Of a stretch of DNA of 47,682 nt, positions 7,692 to 15,920 are shown piece after piece (the stretch's first letter is position 1; each line of letters begins with the position of its first letter). The position numbers were made by a program, and so were the translations under genes. The notes beneath the pieces are model-generated. The model was not told the DNA's origin, made no database searches, and saw only the letters and a list, made by a program, of their open reading frames with translations. Source of the stretch: Methylacidiphilum caldifontis. Its GTDB lineage: Bacteria; Verrucomicrobiota; Verrucomicrobiia; Methylacidiphilales; CAMAQI01. The stretch covers positions 1 to 47,682 of the forward strand of contig CAMCSM010000009.1 in assembly GCA_945877805.1 (NCBI GenBank). Reading direction: 5' to 3'.

Positions 7692-7915
7692 TTCTCCCAT
7701 TCTCCCCGGATTTTTCGTTGATACTGGAGTCCATCGACTTTCTTCCCTTTCCACGCTCCAAATCCCGTGAGTGATTCCCCTTTTGCCAGAGATTGCTGGG
7801 AAAGATAATAACCCACTGCCTCCTGAACTATCCTCATCCGAGGACACTTTCGATGCCGAGCGATCTTATCCAGAGCCTCCACCTGCTCCTCGGAAAAATT
7901 GATTAATACTTTCAT
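7688..7915 (-). CDS. ribbon-helix-helix antitoxin, module 3
   Basis: 75 residues starting MKVLINFSEEQVEALDKIAR, a ribbon-helix-helix DNA-binding start, with a basic C-terminal tail. The track start (8002) would place the perfect-arm palindrome at 7921-7942 inside the gene. The ATG at 7915 puts that palindrome directly upstream as an operator. It should neutralise the PIN protein and repress the operon. Confidence 0.8.
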   Translation of the reverse strand: MKVLINFSEEQVEALDKIARHRKCPRMRIVQEAVGYYLSQQSLAKGESLTGFGAWKGKKVDGLQYQRKIRGEWEK

Positions 7916-7920
7916 AAAAA

Positions 7921-7942
7921 ATACAATATATCGATATTGTAT
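7921..7942. promoter_or_regulatory. palindromic operator upstream of antitoxin 3
   Basis: ATACAATAT-ATCG-ATATTGTAT: 9-bp perfect arms around a 4-bp centre, ending 6 bp before the antitoxin ATG. This is the usual position for an autorepression site, which also favours the shorter antitoxin start. Confidence 0.6.
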
Positions 7943-7976
7943 ATCTTCAACTCTTTTCGGACTTTGCGAGACAACC

Positions 7977-8035
7977 ATCCCTCTCCCGTGGGAGACTCTC
8001 AACGAGTCGTCAAGAGAAGGACAAAAACAGATTTA
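7977..8035. repeat. toxin-antitoxin leader repeat, copy 3
   Basis: CCGTGGGAGACTCTCAACGA then GTCGTCAAGAGAAGGACAAAAA. It is the third copy of the sequence found upstream of all three antitoxin operons and marks the outer border of the toxin-antitoxin cluster. Confidence 0.6.
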
Positions 8036-8110
8036 ACCGCAAAGGTCACAGAGGAAAAAGCCCAAAGCACTATTTCACACCAAGCACAAAGCGGCCCAAG
8101 ATTCCCTTCC

Positions 8111-8188
8111 GAAGAAAATAAAACTGTTTTTCTCTTCCTTTGTGTTCTTTGCGCCTTCGTGTGAGAAAATGCCTTTGATCCTCCCCAT
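8111..8188. repeat. 78-bp direct repeat, copy 1
   Basis: Starts GAAGAAAATAAAACTG and ends GATCCTCCCCAT; it matches 15813-15890 with about four mismatches. On the minus strand it lies about 27 bp downstream of the 1361-residue protein gene. Internally it contains TTTGTGTTCTTTGCGCCTTCG, a member of the interspersed A-rich repeat family in inverted orientation. Degenerate direct members occur at about 8036-8100 (TTAACCGCAAAGGTCACAG, CACCAAGCACAAAG). Confidence 0.8.
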
Positions 8189-8214
8189 TTCGATATCGAT
8201 GCCAAAATCTGGCT

Positions 8215-11200
8215 CTAATTATTTCTAGGGATTACCGGAGGTTGCGCCACTTTGGGACCTCGTTTCCAAAGTCCTCCCTCATTCCAACTCTTCCAGATCC
8301 ATCCCAACCATCGGATTAAGGACTGAGCAATCCAGATCGACCAGGCCAACATTAGCCCACGATAGATCCATATCGGAATCGTGATCGCCCCTGTACTTGG
8401 CATCTCTTTCTCACTGAAGGCCTCATACCAATTCAATGATAGCATGTTGGATCCATTCCCACTCACGGAGAAATTCGGAATTTGAAGTAATCCTTCGCTA
8501 ATCACGGCGGCAAACCCCGACAGAACTAAAAGGATTAATCCTAAGAATCCCAATTGAAATAGATTATAGATCCAAGGCCGTGTTTTCTCGTCAATAATCT
8601 TCGATCGATAGGCGGTCACCATGAACCAGAAAATCACTGCAAAGGAGAGGATCAAACTTGTTTGTAAAAATCCAAGCAGCAATATTCCCCACTCTTTCCA
8701 ACTCAAAGGAGAGCCCTTGAGTCTCCCGAGCCCTAACGCCACAATGATCGAGCAAAGCAACATCGCCCAGATTAAAACAGCAGGCCCCTTTCGCGGCCCC
8801 CAAGTCCATAGCAAAACTCGATCTTGAGGAATTGACCAATCGATCCGAATGTTCGAAACCGGAACAGGAAATTGGAAACCACTTTCCTGATTCCAAAATC
8901 CAACCCCTTGATTCTCTCTCCAGTGAAGCTCAATTTTCTGCTCACCCGGTTTCAGCGGAATCATTAAGTTTTCTCCTTCACGACGCACAGGGGTTCGTAC
9001 TCCCCCTACCATTAATGAGTCAATCTTTTGTGACTCCTTCCAACCGGTGATTTTAAAATCTCCGCCAAGGCTCGACTGAAGATCCATGTTTAATGTTTTT
9101 TCACTCTGCGACTTCCCCCATTGGGTCGATTGCTGAACCCGATGAACCGTGCACGTCTCCCCACTGATTGCCTCAGGTCTTGAAATTTTGAGCGTCACTT
9201 TTTCTCCAGACCACGGCCGCCAGAGGGCAGTCAAATCCGTTCTTTCACGATCAAAAAAGGGGGGAAGCCCCGAGGACTCCACACTCCAGACCGGAGAGAC
9301 GGAGAGCAACCATTGCTCCACCCAGCCCTCACCCGCAGAGGAAACTAAATTCAAATCATTCACAGGATCGAGCTCGCTCTCCCAAGAAAAGGCCCGTTCA
9401 TTTGTCCCAAGACGTACCTGAACGACTCCCTTCTCATTCAAAACACCGTTCGTTAATATCTTCTCACCCGAGAGTAGCGGAACCGTAATCGAAACCGCTT
9501 TATTGCCTCCCCAACGTCGTTCGACATGGGTGACGACTTTCCAAATCAACCCAATCTCTAATTCTCGATAAACAAGAACGACACTTCCTAGATCACTTTG
9601 ATTTTGAAAAGCCCCTTCCTGAGCCACATTTTTCTGTTTCTTTGCAAAGAAAAGTTGTGCCTCCGGAATTTCCCCAGGACGAACCCCCTTCACTTCCCAA
9701 TCCGGTGCAATCACTGTGACTTGTTTAGGTTTGAGTGCAAAAGGAAATTCCCACTCAGAGCTATTCGGGATCAATCCTCGAACGGTCACGCGACTCACCC
9801 CCTCGGGGACTAAAACCCATAACGATCCTTGATCTCGTAAAATCGCTGAGGCTGGCTGCGTGCCAATGTTGACTGAAAGAGGGGACCAAAGAGGAAGTCG
9901 ACCTGGAAGCGGAATCGCCGATTCAACCGCCGCATGAACCTCAGCCTCCATGAGCAACTGATTCCCCTCCACTTTAATCGTGAGCATCGATATCGAGGCC
10001 GCCGAAGGAAAGGCATCCGATTTTTTAAGAAGTCGTTGACGGAGTTGCTCAAGCACCTCCTTCGCTGGCGTATCGGCTCTCGTCAATCCCAGTGATCCTA
10101 TCAAGAGAATCGCTACCATGGAAATTTTAGAAAGTTTCAAACTCGATTTCAAACGCTCCTCGATCTCCTCACGAACTGTTTTCAAGTCGATGAGTCTCAC
10201 GGCACAAGCGGCCGCAAGCGCTAATCCAATCAATCGAAGCAAACCCGTTAGCCAAGGAGGGGTCATCCAAAGTTGAATCCTCTCTTGAGGGGTCACCGGA
10301 CTATTCCAAGTCAATCGTACCGAACAATGATTCCATTCCGGAATCCCCAACCCTGTTTGCACTTTTGCATCGGTTTTTTGTAGGAGATTCGATCTCGAGG
10401 CCCCAGAGCCCGCTCCACCTTCCGAAGCCCCCCAAGAGGAGCTCCTTCCTCTGATCTTTGATTTATAAGCACGATCAGCAAACTCTGCGTCTCCCATGAG
10501 ATTCATTTCCATTTTTGATTGAGAAGCTGGTGTAGGACTGAGCGATTCAACTCCGAGAAGAGCACTACTGCTTTCAAAACTCGATTCCTGAAATTGCACG
10601 ATTTCATTTTCCAATTGAGGATAGATCGAAATCCGAATCTGCTGAACTCCAAAGTCGATTAGCCGATAGGCCAACGCCAGAAAAACAATTCCAACCACAA
10701 CTTTTAATATTTTCTGGGCTTCCTGCCGCACCATGACCTTCATTAATCCGAGCGGAAGGATCAATGCCATCCAAATATATTTTGGTGCATTCGGCTCCTG
10801 TATCGTCAACCCTAAAGCTAATCCAATCATCACCGCATAGGAGACTCCCCATAAACGGAAAACCGAAAGGGTCATCAATAGCCAAAAAAAGAAATCCCAA
10901 AGGGTCCACTGCGAAATCCAATCTCCCGTAACACTCTCCGCCCCGTAGGTTCCAATCATTTTCCATCCCGGAGGAAGATGCACCGTGGCATTCACCTGCT
11001 TCATCTCCTGATCCCATCCCGCAACATCCAATTTCCTCGCTGAATCGCTCTTTCCGACCGCTTCAATCTGATAGGATTTCGAAAAACGAATCTCCACCCC
11101 TTCTTGTCCCGAAATCGGATGACGTGTGATGAGTTGTGGGAGTTGATTTAATTTCACCGATCCTAATTTTTGATGGGCACTCGAATTTAAACGCCAGATT

Positions 11201-12300
11201 GTCTGGTCATTCGCCGCTAACTTATCTCGAAAAGTAAACGCCGCCCCATTTTCATCCAGCCAGAGCTCCCGATTCAAAGTCCAGTCCCCTCGGCGCTCCT
11301 CTCCCATTCCACGCATTTTTTCTTCAAGCTTAAATCCCTTTTCTGTATTCCATTGATAAACAGGCCAGCTCCGCCATTGACTCGGAAAAGAGGTCTGTGT
11401 GACATCAATTTGATCGATCCCCTGTAAATCCAAAACCCGTAACTCAGGGTTCGCCTTAAATGCGATCCACTCCGAGCCGACGGCACTTTTAATCTCTTTG
11501 GAATATCCAAATTCGGTCAGCGGGCTGGTCCGATAGGCCTCTACCTTAATATTCCATTTTCCGGAACGGACTTGCGCCTTGAGTAATCCTTTTTCATCGA
11601 TCATCACAGGGATCGGGCTCTGGATCGTCGCAATCTTCCAACCTTCAGGCATCACAAATCCGATCCCTTCTTCCCGGCTTTTTCCCGAGACCGTCACCTC
11701 GACCTCGGTTCTGAGCCACATCGGAATTCCATCTTCCAATAAACGGTAAACCTGCGTCGTCATCTCATTTTGATCGGAACTTTCCACCTTCGCTCGCCGA
11801 AGCCAGAGATCTCCCCCTTGCTCCCAATTCGGGTTTTCCACCGACTTCCCATCGATCTTTAAATTCAAAATACCGATCGAATTCGGAACTTCGATTTTCT
11901 GCGGAATCTCCGCCCATCGATACTCTCCCGTCAGCTGATAATTTCCAGGCAACAACTTGATCGCAGGCCTTCCTTGATGCTCGACAACTGGGAGCGAACG
12001 ATCCTTCGACTTCACCTGCTGCGGCCAAATCTCCAGATTTCCCGGAAGTGCAAACCAACTCTCTGCAAAAACCTTGATCTCTAAATTAAATGAACCGTGC
12101 TTCGCATCGATGGAGAGATTAAATTCTCTTGGCCAAATAGGCAGAGGGGTCGCTGGATCGTTGTACTTAACAGGAGCCTCTTTCAGTTTATCCTCCCAAG
12201 TGACCCAATCCCTCCATTCCTTGAGTTCCGACGGCAACGACTGCGCCGAAAGAAAAGTTACCGCACTAAGTGCCATCCACATCCATCGTACCATCTTCAT
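8215..12300 (-). CDS. very large signal-peptide membrane protein of unknown function
   Basis: 1361 residues, not recognised as a named family. From the chosen start it has a signal peptide (WMWMALSAVTFLSAQS). An extracytoplasmic, beta-rich, tryptophan-rich half follows to about residue 480, then a block of several helices (FFFWLLMTLSVF onward) and a low-complexity Ser/Gly stretch (about 625-655). Another helix and a second secreted beta-rich half come next, with four to five C-terminal membrane helices at the end. The two extracytoplasmic halves show weak internal similarity (LPG-L-W and QG...LLPGNYQLTG versus QGSLWVLVPEGVSRVTV), hinting at a duplication. The ATG at 12300 is preferred over 12324 because AGGAG lies 5 nt upstream. 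An envelope role is likely; nothing more can be supported. Confidence 0.75.
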   Translation of the reverse strand: MKMVRWMWMALSAVTFLSAQSLPSELKEWRDWVTWEDKLKEAPVKYNDPATPLPIWPREFNLSIDAKHGSFNLEIKVFAESWFALPGNLEIWPQQVKSKDRSLPVVEHQGRPAIKLLPGNYQLTGEYRWAEIPQKIEVPNSIGILNLKIDGKSVENPNWEQGGDLWLRRAKVESSDQNEMTTQVYRLLEDGIPMWLRTEVEVTVSGKSREEGIGFVMPEGWKIATIQSPIPVMIDEKGLLKAQVRSGKWNIKVEAYRTSPLTEFGYSKEIKSAVGSEWIAFKANPELRVLDLQGIDQIDVTQTSFPSQWRSWPVYQWNTEKGFKLEEKMRGMGEERRGDWTLNRELWLDENGAAFTFRDKLAANDQTIWRLNSSAHQKLGSVKLNQLPQLITRHPISGQEGVEIRFSKSYQIEAVGKSDSARKLDVAGWDQEMKQVNATVHLPPGWKMIGTYGAESVTGDWISQWTLWDFFFWLLMTLSVFRLWGVSYAVMIGLALGLTIQEPNAPKYIWMALILPLGLMKVMVRQEAQKILKVVVGIVFLALAYRLIDFGVQQIRISIYPQLENEIVQFQESSFESSSALLGVESLSPTPASQSKMEMNLMGDAEFADRAYKSKIRGRSSSWGASEGGAGSGASRSNLLQKTDAKVQTGLGIPEWNHCSVRLTWNSPVTPQERIQLWMTPPWLTGLLRLIGLALAAACAVRLIDLKTVREEIEERLKSSLKLSKISMVAILLIGSLGLTRADTPAKEVLEQLRQRLLKKSDAFPSAASISMLTIKVEGNQLLMEAEVHAAVESAIPLPGRLPLWSPLSVNIGTQPASAILRDQGSLWVLVPEGVSRVTVRGLIPNSSEWEFPFALKPKQVTVIAPDWEVKGVRPGEIPEAQLFFAKKQKNVAQEGAFQNQSDLGSVVLVYRELEIGLIWKVVTHVERRWGGNKAVSITVPLLSGEKILTNGVLNEKGVVQVRLGTNERAFSWESELDPVNDLNLVSSAGEGWVEQWLLSVSPVWSVESSGLPPFFDRERTDLTALWRPWSGEKVTLKISRPEAISGETCTVHRVQQSTQWGKSQSEKTLNMDLQSSLGGDFKITGWKESQKIDSLMVGGVRTPVRREGENLMIPLKPGEQKIELHWRENQGVGFWNQESGFQFPVPVSNIRIDWSIPQDRVLLWTWGPRKGPAVLIWAMLLCSIIVALGLGRLKGSPLSWKEWGILLLGFLQTSLILSFAVIFWFMVTAYRSKIIDEKTRPWIYNLFQLGFLGLILLVLSGFAAVISEGLLQIPNFSVSGNGSNMLSLNWYEAFSEKEMPSTGAITIPIWIYRGLMLAWSIWIAQSLIRWLGWIWKSWNEGGLWKRGPKVAQPPVIPRNN

Positions 12301-12454
12301 TATCACTCCTGGGTTGAGTCCCAAACAGATTAATCACTCCCTACGCAAAGCACACGAAAAAAGAACAAATAACCCCATCTCCTGCAGTGATCCTGCATCA
12401 CAACAAATGCTTAAAATGGACTTCTTCACTATTTTTTCAATATTCGATTCATCT

Positions 12455-12504
12455 ATACAACGAATCAAGTAATGTTTTCTTAACGCAATCCTCTCACTTT
12501 TTTA
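12455..12504 (+). repeat. direct repeat shared with 5131-5181
   Basis: ATACAACGAATCAAGTAATG then TTTTCTTAACGCAATCCTC, ending CACTTTTTTAA. Together with the adjacent relic it reproduces both flanks of toxin-antitoxin module 1 with the toxin gene missing. The rest of the 12301-12607 gap contains no gene I can support. Confidence 0.75.
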
Positions 12505-12507
12505 ACC

Positions 12508-12565
12508 CGATTAAAACCGCCATTTCCATCACTCCCACACACTGGCGAGAAGCGGCTTTACGAGT
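12508..12565 (-). pseudogene. relic of module 1 antitoxin 3' end and toxin start
   Basis: On the minus strand this reads KLVKPLLASVWE then a stop, against KLVEPLPASVWE in the intact antitoxin at 5628-5882. The following toxin start region is also matched at DNA level (AAAACCGCCAT). The bulk of the PIN gene and the N-terminal part of the antitoxin are missing. It sits directly next to the repeat that flanks module 1, so it is best read as a second copy of that locus reduced by internal deletion. Confidence 0.75.
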
Positions 12566-12607
12566 TTAATCTCGCATATTTATCTAAATCGAGTATTTCT
12601 CAACTCC

Positions 12608-14077
12608 ATGCTCCATCGTCGAGAGTTTTTGAAAATGATCGGCCTCAGCGCGGCATATCCATGCCTTTCATCTGCGATCACCCCATCAGGAGCGCTGGTT
12701 AATGATATCCACTCTCAGCTCAACGAAACTCGTGTTCGCGAAATTTTAGAACCCCAAACTCTTGATGATGTTTTGCGTGCACTTCATCAGGCACGTGGCT
12801 CCAATCAGTCCATCTGTATTTCCGGTGGACGCCATGCCATGGGGGGACAAGCCTTTTCAACGGATGCCATCCTATTTGATATCCGAAAGCTGAATCACGT
12901 TCTGGCTTTTGATCCCATCCAAGGACTTCTAGAGGTTGAAGCAGGGATTCAATGGCCCCAACTTCTGTCGGAGCTGATGATTCGACAAAAAGGGGATCCA
13001 CGTCCCTGGACCTTTTCCCAAAAACAAACTGGTGCCGATCATTTAACGATCGGGGGAAGCCTCTCCGCCAATATTCATGGTCGGGGACTCTCCCTACCCC
13101 CTTTCATCCATGATATTGATTCTTTCAAACTCATTAACGCTCAAGGGGATCTCCTCCGTTGTAGCCGCACTGAAAATACTGAATTATTTCGTTTAGCGAT
13201 TGGGGGCTACGGGCTTTTTGGATTTATTTATTCCGTTACTCTAAAACTCGTTCGACGCCGAAAGGTAAAGCGCATTGTTGAAATCCGGGATATGGAGGGA
13301 CTCTCCAACGCTTTCCATCAAAAAATTCACGAGGGTTATCTTTACGGTGATTTTCAATACTCCATCGACACCCCCTCTGATGGATTTTTGAGGCGCGGGG
13401 TCTTTTCCTGTTATAAGCCTGTGGAGGATTCGGCTCCCCTTCCACAAAATCAAAAAACGATCTCAGATCGTGATTGGATTCATCTCCTGACTCTTGCTCA
13501 CACCGATAAAGCCCGTGCCTTTCAACTATATTCCGATTACTACCTTTCTACTCACGGACAAATCTATTGGTCCGACGAACATCAGATGAGTTTTTATCCT
13601 GATCATTACCATACTGAAATCGATCGAAAAACAGGCTCCAAGGTCAAATGTACTGAGGCAATCACAGAAATTTATTGTGAACGTGAATCCTTGGAACCAT
13701 TTATGAATGACGTTCGAGAAGACGCACGGCGAAATCAAACCGAGATCATTTACGGAACCATTCGTCTGATCGAGAAGGATCAGGAAAGTTTTCTCGCTTG
13801 GGCTCAAAAATCTTATGCCTGTGTGATCTTCAATCTTCATGTGGTTCATACGCCTGAAGGGATTCAGAAGGCAACTTCCGCTTTTCGTCGACTGATCGAT
13901 ATCGGAATAAAATATGGAGGGAGTTATTATCCCACTTACAACCGATACGCCACTCGTGAACAATTAGATGCCTGCTATCCGCAATTTTCGGTATTTCTAA
14001 AACTCAAACGTCGATACGATCCGACGGAAATTTTCCAAAGCACTTGGTATCGCCACTACCGGAAAATGTTCGCCTAA
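12608..14077 (+). CDS. FAD-dependent oxidoreductase with Tat-type signal
   Basis: 489 residues. The N-terminus MLHRREFLKMIGLS is a twin-arginine signal (RREFLK), so the folded flavoprotein is probably exported. A PCMH-type FAD-binding domain follows (CISGGRHAMGGQAF; TIGGSLSANIHGRG), and the C-terminal FKLKRRYDPTEIFQ-type ending resembles sugar-lactone/aldonolactone oxidases and related FAD-linked oxidases. Substrate unknown. It is first in a three-gene run with the methyltransferase 10 bp downstream and a membrane protein, suggesting a shared pathway. Confidence 0.82.
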   Translation: MLHRREFLKMIGLSAAYPCLSSAITPSGALVNDIHSQLNETRVREILEPQTLDDVLRALHQARGSNQSICISGGRHAMGGQAFSTDAILFDIRKLNHVLAFDPIQGLLEVEAGIQWPQLLSELMIRQKGDPRPWTFSQKQTGADHLTIGGSLSANIHGRGLSLPPFIHDIDSFKLINAQGDLLRCSRTENTELFRLAIGGYGLFGFIYSVTLKLVRRRKVKRIVEIRDMEGLSNAFHQKIHEGYLYGDFQYSIDTPSDGFLRRGVFSCYKPVEDSAPLPQNQKTISDRDWIHLLTLAHTDKARAFQLYSDYYLSTHGQIYWSDEHQMSFYPDHYHTEIDRKTGSKVKCTEAITEIYCERESLEPFMNDVREDARRNQTEIIYGTIRLIEKDQESFLAWAQKSYACVIFNLHVVHTPEGIQKATSAFRRLIDIGIKYGGSYYPTYNRYATREQLDACYPQFSVFLKLKRRYDPTEIFQSTWYRHYRKMFA

Positions 14078-14087
14078 CCAAAATTCT

Positions 14088-14999
14088 ATGAAAGAGGATC
14101 AACCGAGTTCAACTGCGATTCTCATCGCACTCGCAACGGTCTTCATTTCAAAAAACCGTTCTCTTCAGTCCCTTGTTCCTCAGGATGCCGCTTTATGGTG
14201 CGTGCGTTCGCTGAAAGAAATTTCCCCACGCTTCTTGACGCTTATCCACCTAGGATCGCTTCCTCCCTTCCGCTGGATTCTCAAACTTGCGGAATGGGCA
14301 ACCATTCCCGGTCTTCCTCTCCATTTCATCCTTCGAAAACGCCAGATCGAGGAGTTCGTTCGAAATAATATTTCAAAGGGGCATCATCAAATCATCATCC
14401 TCGGAGCAGGCTTTGACACCCTCGGCTTACGATTAAGCACTTCATTTCCAAATGTATCTTTTATTGAAATCGATCATCCATCGACCCAAAAACAAAAACG
14501 TCGTATCGCACAAAAATATGATCGTGACAATTCTCCTTCTTTTCTCCCTGGGGATCTCGCTTTCGAAAATATTTCGGACATACTTTCCAAACACCCTTCC
14601 TTTCAACCAGCCGCCCCTTCAACCCTTATCATCGAGGGGCTTTTTATGTATTTAACCGAAAAAGAAATCGATCGAATTTTTCGATCACTTGATGGCATTT
14701 TCAATTCGCCAACTCACATCATCTTCACAATGATGGAAACAACTCCCGATGGGCGTTCAACATTTCATCATGCCTCGGGACTCGTCTCCAGATTACTCTC
14801 CCATTGGCGTGAACCGTTCAAGTCATCTGTCAAACGCCTCTCGATCGAAAATTTCTTGGCACTGCATCAATGGACCCTTAGCGAGATCTGTGATGATGAA
14901 ACATTACGGCATCGTTATCTCTCCCCTAAAGGACAAGAGCATCTGCCTCTTGCAAAAGGTGAACTCGTCATCATGGCAAAGAAAATCCCAAGACGATGA
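14088..14999 (+). CDS. LCMT/PPM1-like S-adenosylmethionine methyltransferase
   Basis: 303 residues with the motifs of the leucine-carboxyl-methyltransferase-like family: LGAGFDTLGLRL (SAM loop), IEIDHPSTQKQKR (acidic ribose-binding residue followed by HPxTQ) and IIEGLFMYLTEKEI. Bacterial members methylate small acids or unknown substrates, often in natural-product or lipid contexts. It is co-transcribed with the FAD enzyme upstream, and its stop overlaps the next ATG by 4 nt. Confidence 0.85.
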   Translation: MKEDQPSSTAILIALATVFISKNRSLQSLVPQDAALWCVRSLKEISPRFLTLIHLGSLPPFRWILKLAEWATIPGLPLHFILRKRQIEEFVRNNISKGHHQIIILGAGFDTLGLRLSTSFPNVSFIEIDHPSTQKQKRRIAQKYDRDNSPSFLPGDLAFENISDILSKHPSFQPAAPSTLIIEGLFMYLTEKEIDRIFRSLDGIFNSPTHIIFTMMETTPDGRSTFHHASGLVSRLLSHWREPFKSSVKRLSIENFLALHQWTLSEICDDETLRHRYLSPKGQEHLPLAKGELVIMAKKIPRR

Positions 15000-15613
15000 T
15001 TTCCGAACCGATGACTCTTCTCACGGACTACCTTCTTGCAGGAATCTCCGGATATGCAGGCTGGATCTTGTTTCAAAGGAGCAGCAATCAATGCTCCCAA
15101 AGAGCTTGGGCGATAGCCTTCTTTGCTCTCATGCTCGGTGCCTTTGCCGGAGGGAGCTATCATGGATTTTTTGAGTCTCCGGTACTTTGGAAAATCACTT
15201 TGTTGATCATCGGATTTTCTAATTTTTTTATGCTTGCAGGTTCCCTCTTCTCAACCACATCGAAAAATGTGTGCAGAAGCCTGTTAATTCTATCAGCCGC
15301 CAAGCTCTTCATTTATAGCGGCTGGATTCTCTACCACGACGAATTCCTCACAGTCATCCTTGATTCAGCAGCATCGATGGGGGTGATTACCGTCTTGCAT
15401 GGCCTTGCCATAGTCCGCGACCGCGATCTTGGGTCGAAATGGATTATCGGAGGAGTCTGTATTTCGATCGTCGCTTCAATCATTCAGGCCTCTCATTTCG
15501 CCATCGCCTCAGGCTTTAATCACAACGATCTCTATCACGTGATCCAAATCATCGCAGTCTCCCTCTTCTATCAGGGAGCACGTCGCTTAAAAGATTCTCC
15601 CTGTTCCGAGTGA
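14996..15613 (+). CDS. seven-helix membrane protein, CREST/DUF6962-like
   Basis: 205 residues with about seven hydrophobic helices. Conserved-looking polar residues sit in membrane segments: YHGF after helix 2, several Ser/Asp mid-protein, and FNHNDLYHVIQ before the last helix. This His-x4-His arrangement recalls the CREST superfamily (alkaline ceramidase, PAQR, haemolysin III) of metal-dependent lipid hydrolases, so a lipid-hydrolysing role is possible. The assignment is from memory of the motif, not a search. The ATG overlaps the methyltransferase stop; a second ATG five codons on is possible. Confidence 0.65.
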   Translation: MISEPMTLLTDYLLAGISGYAGWILFQRSSNQCSQRAWAIAFFALMLGAFAGGSYHGFFESPVLWKITLLIIGFSNFFMLAGSLFSTTSKNVCRSLLILSAAKLFIYSGWILYHDEFLTVILDSAASMGVITVLHGLAIVRDRDLGSKWIIGGVCISIVASIIQASHFAIASGFNHNDLYHVIQIIAVSLFYQGARRLKDSPCSE

Positions 15614-15812
15614 TTCCATCCTTTATTTAAAAGTGGATTTTTCGGAAAGAACGATTTCTAAGTCGCCCCTCGAATCTACGGGCAACGTGGATTGCCATCG
15701 CGAGAGCGAATATGCATTCCGTGCGGAGCCTCTCATTCAAAAGAAGGAGGGAACAGGGCTTCAACTTGCCCCTCCCATTTTTGAAAGTCAAATCCCCAAA
15801 AAACGCCTCTGA
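15614..15812. other. gap with an unassigned open frame
   Basis: Convergent gap. A plus-strand frame is open from GTG at 15633 to TGA at 15812 (59 codons, beginning VDFSERTISKSPLEST). It is below the ORF-track cutoff, lacks a convincing ribosome-binding site and resembles nothing I know, so it is noted but not called. Confidence 0.25.
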
Positions 15813-15920
15813 GAAGAAAATAAAAATATTTTTCTCTTACTTTGTGTTCTTTGTGCCTTCGTGTGAGAAAATGCCTTTGATCCTCCCCATCCGTGTTTAT
15901 CCGCGTTCATCCGTGGTTAA
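15813..15920. repeat. 78-bp direct repeat copy 2 plus TTAACCACGGATG repeat
   Basis: 15813-15890 matches 8111-8188 with about four changes. It runs into an inverted TTAACCACGGATGAACGCGG copy (read on the minus strand from about 15919 down to 15888). That copy supplies the last residues Asn-His-Gly and the TGA stop of the LplT-Aas gene. Confidence 0.8.

Noticed and set aside
5239-8035. Superintegron cassette array as explanation of the toxin-antitoxin cluster
   Set aside because: Same orientation and repeats fit, but no attC core (RYYYAAC/GTTRRRY with imperfect dyad) was recognised after each module and no integrase is in the window.
7937-8205. ORFs on both strands ending FLCVLCAFV or beginning in KAQRTQRKRK
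   Set aside because: These are translations of the A-rich intergenic repeat, a common source of false small proteins.
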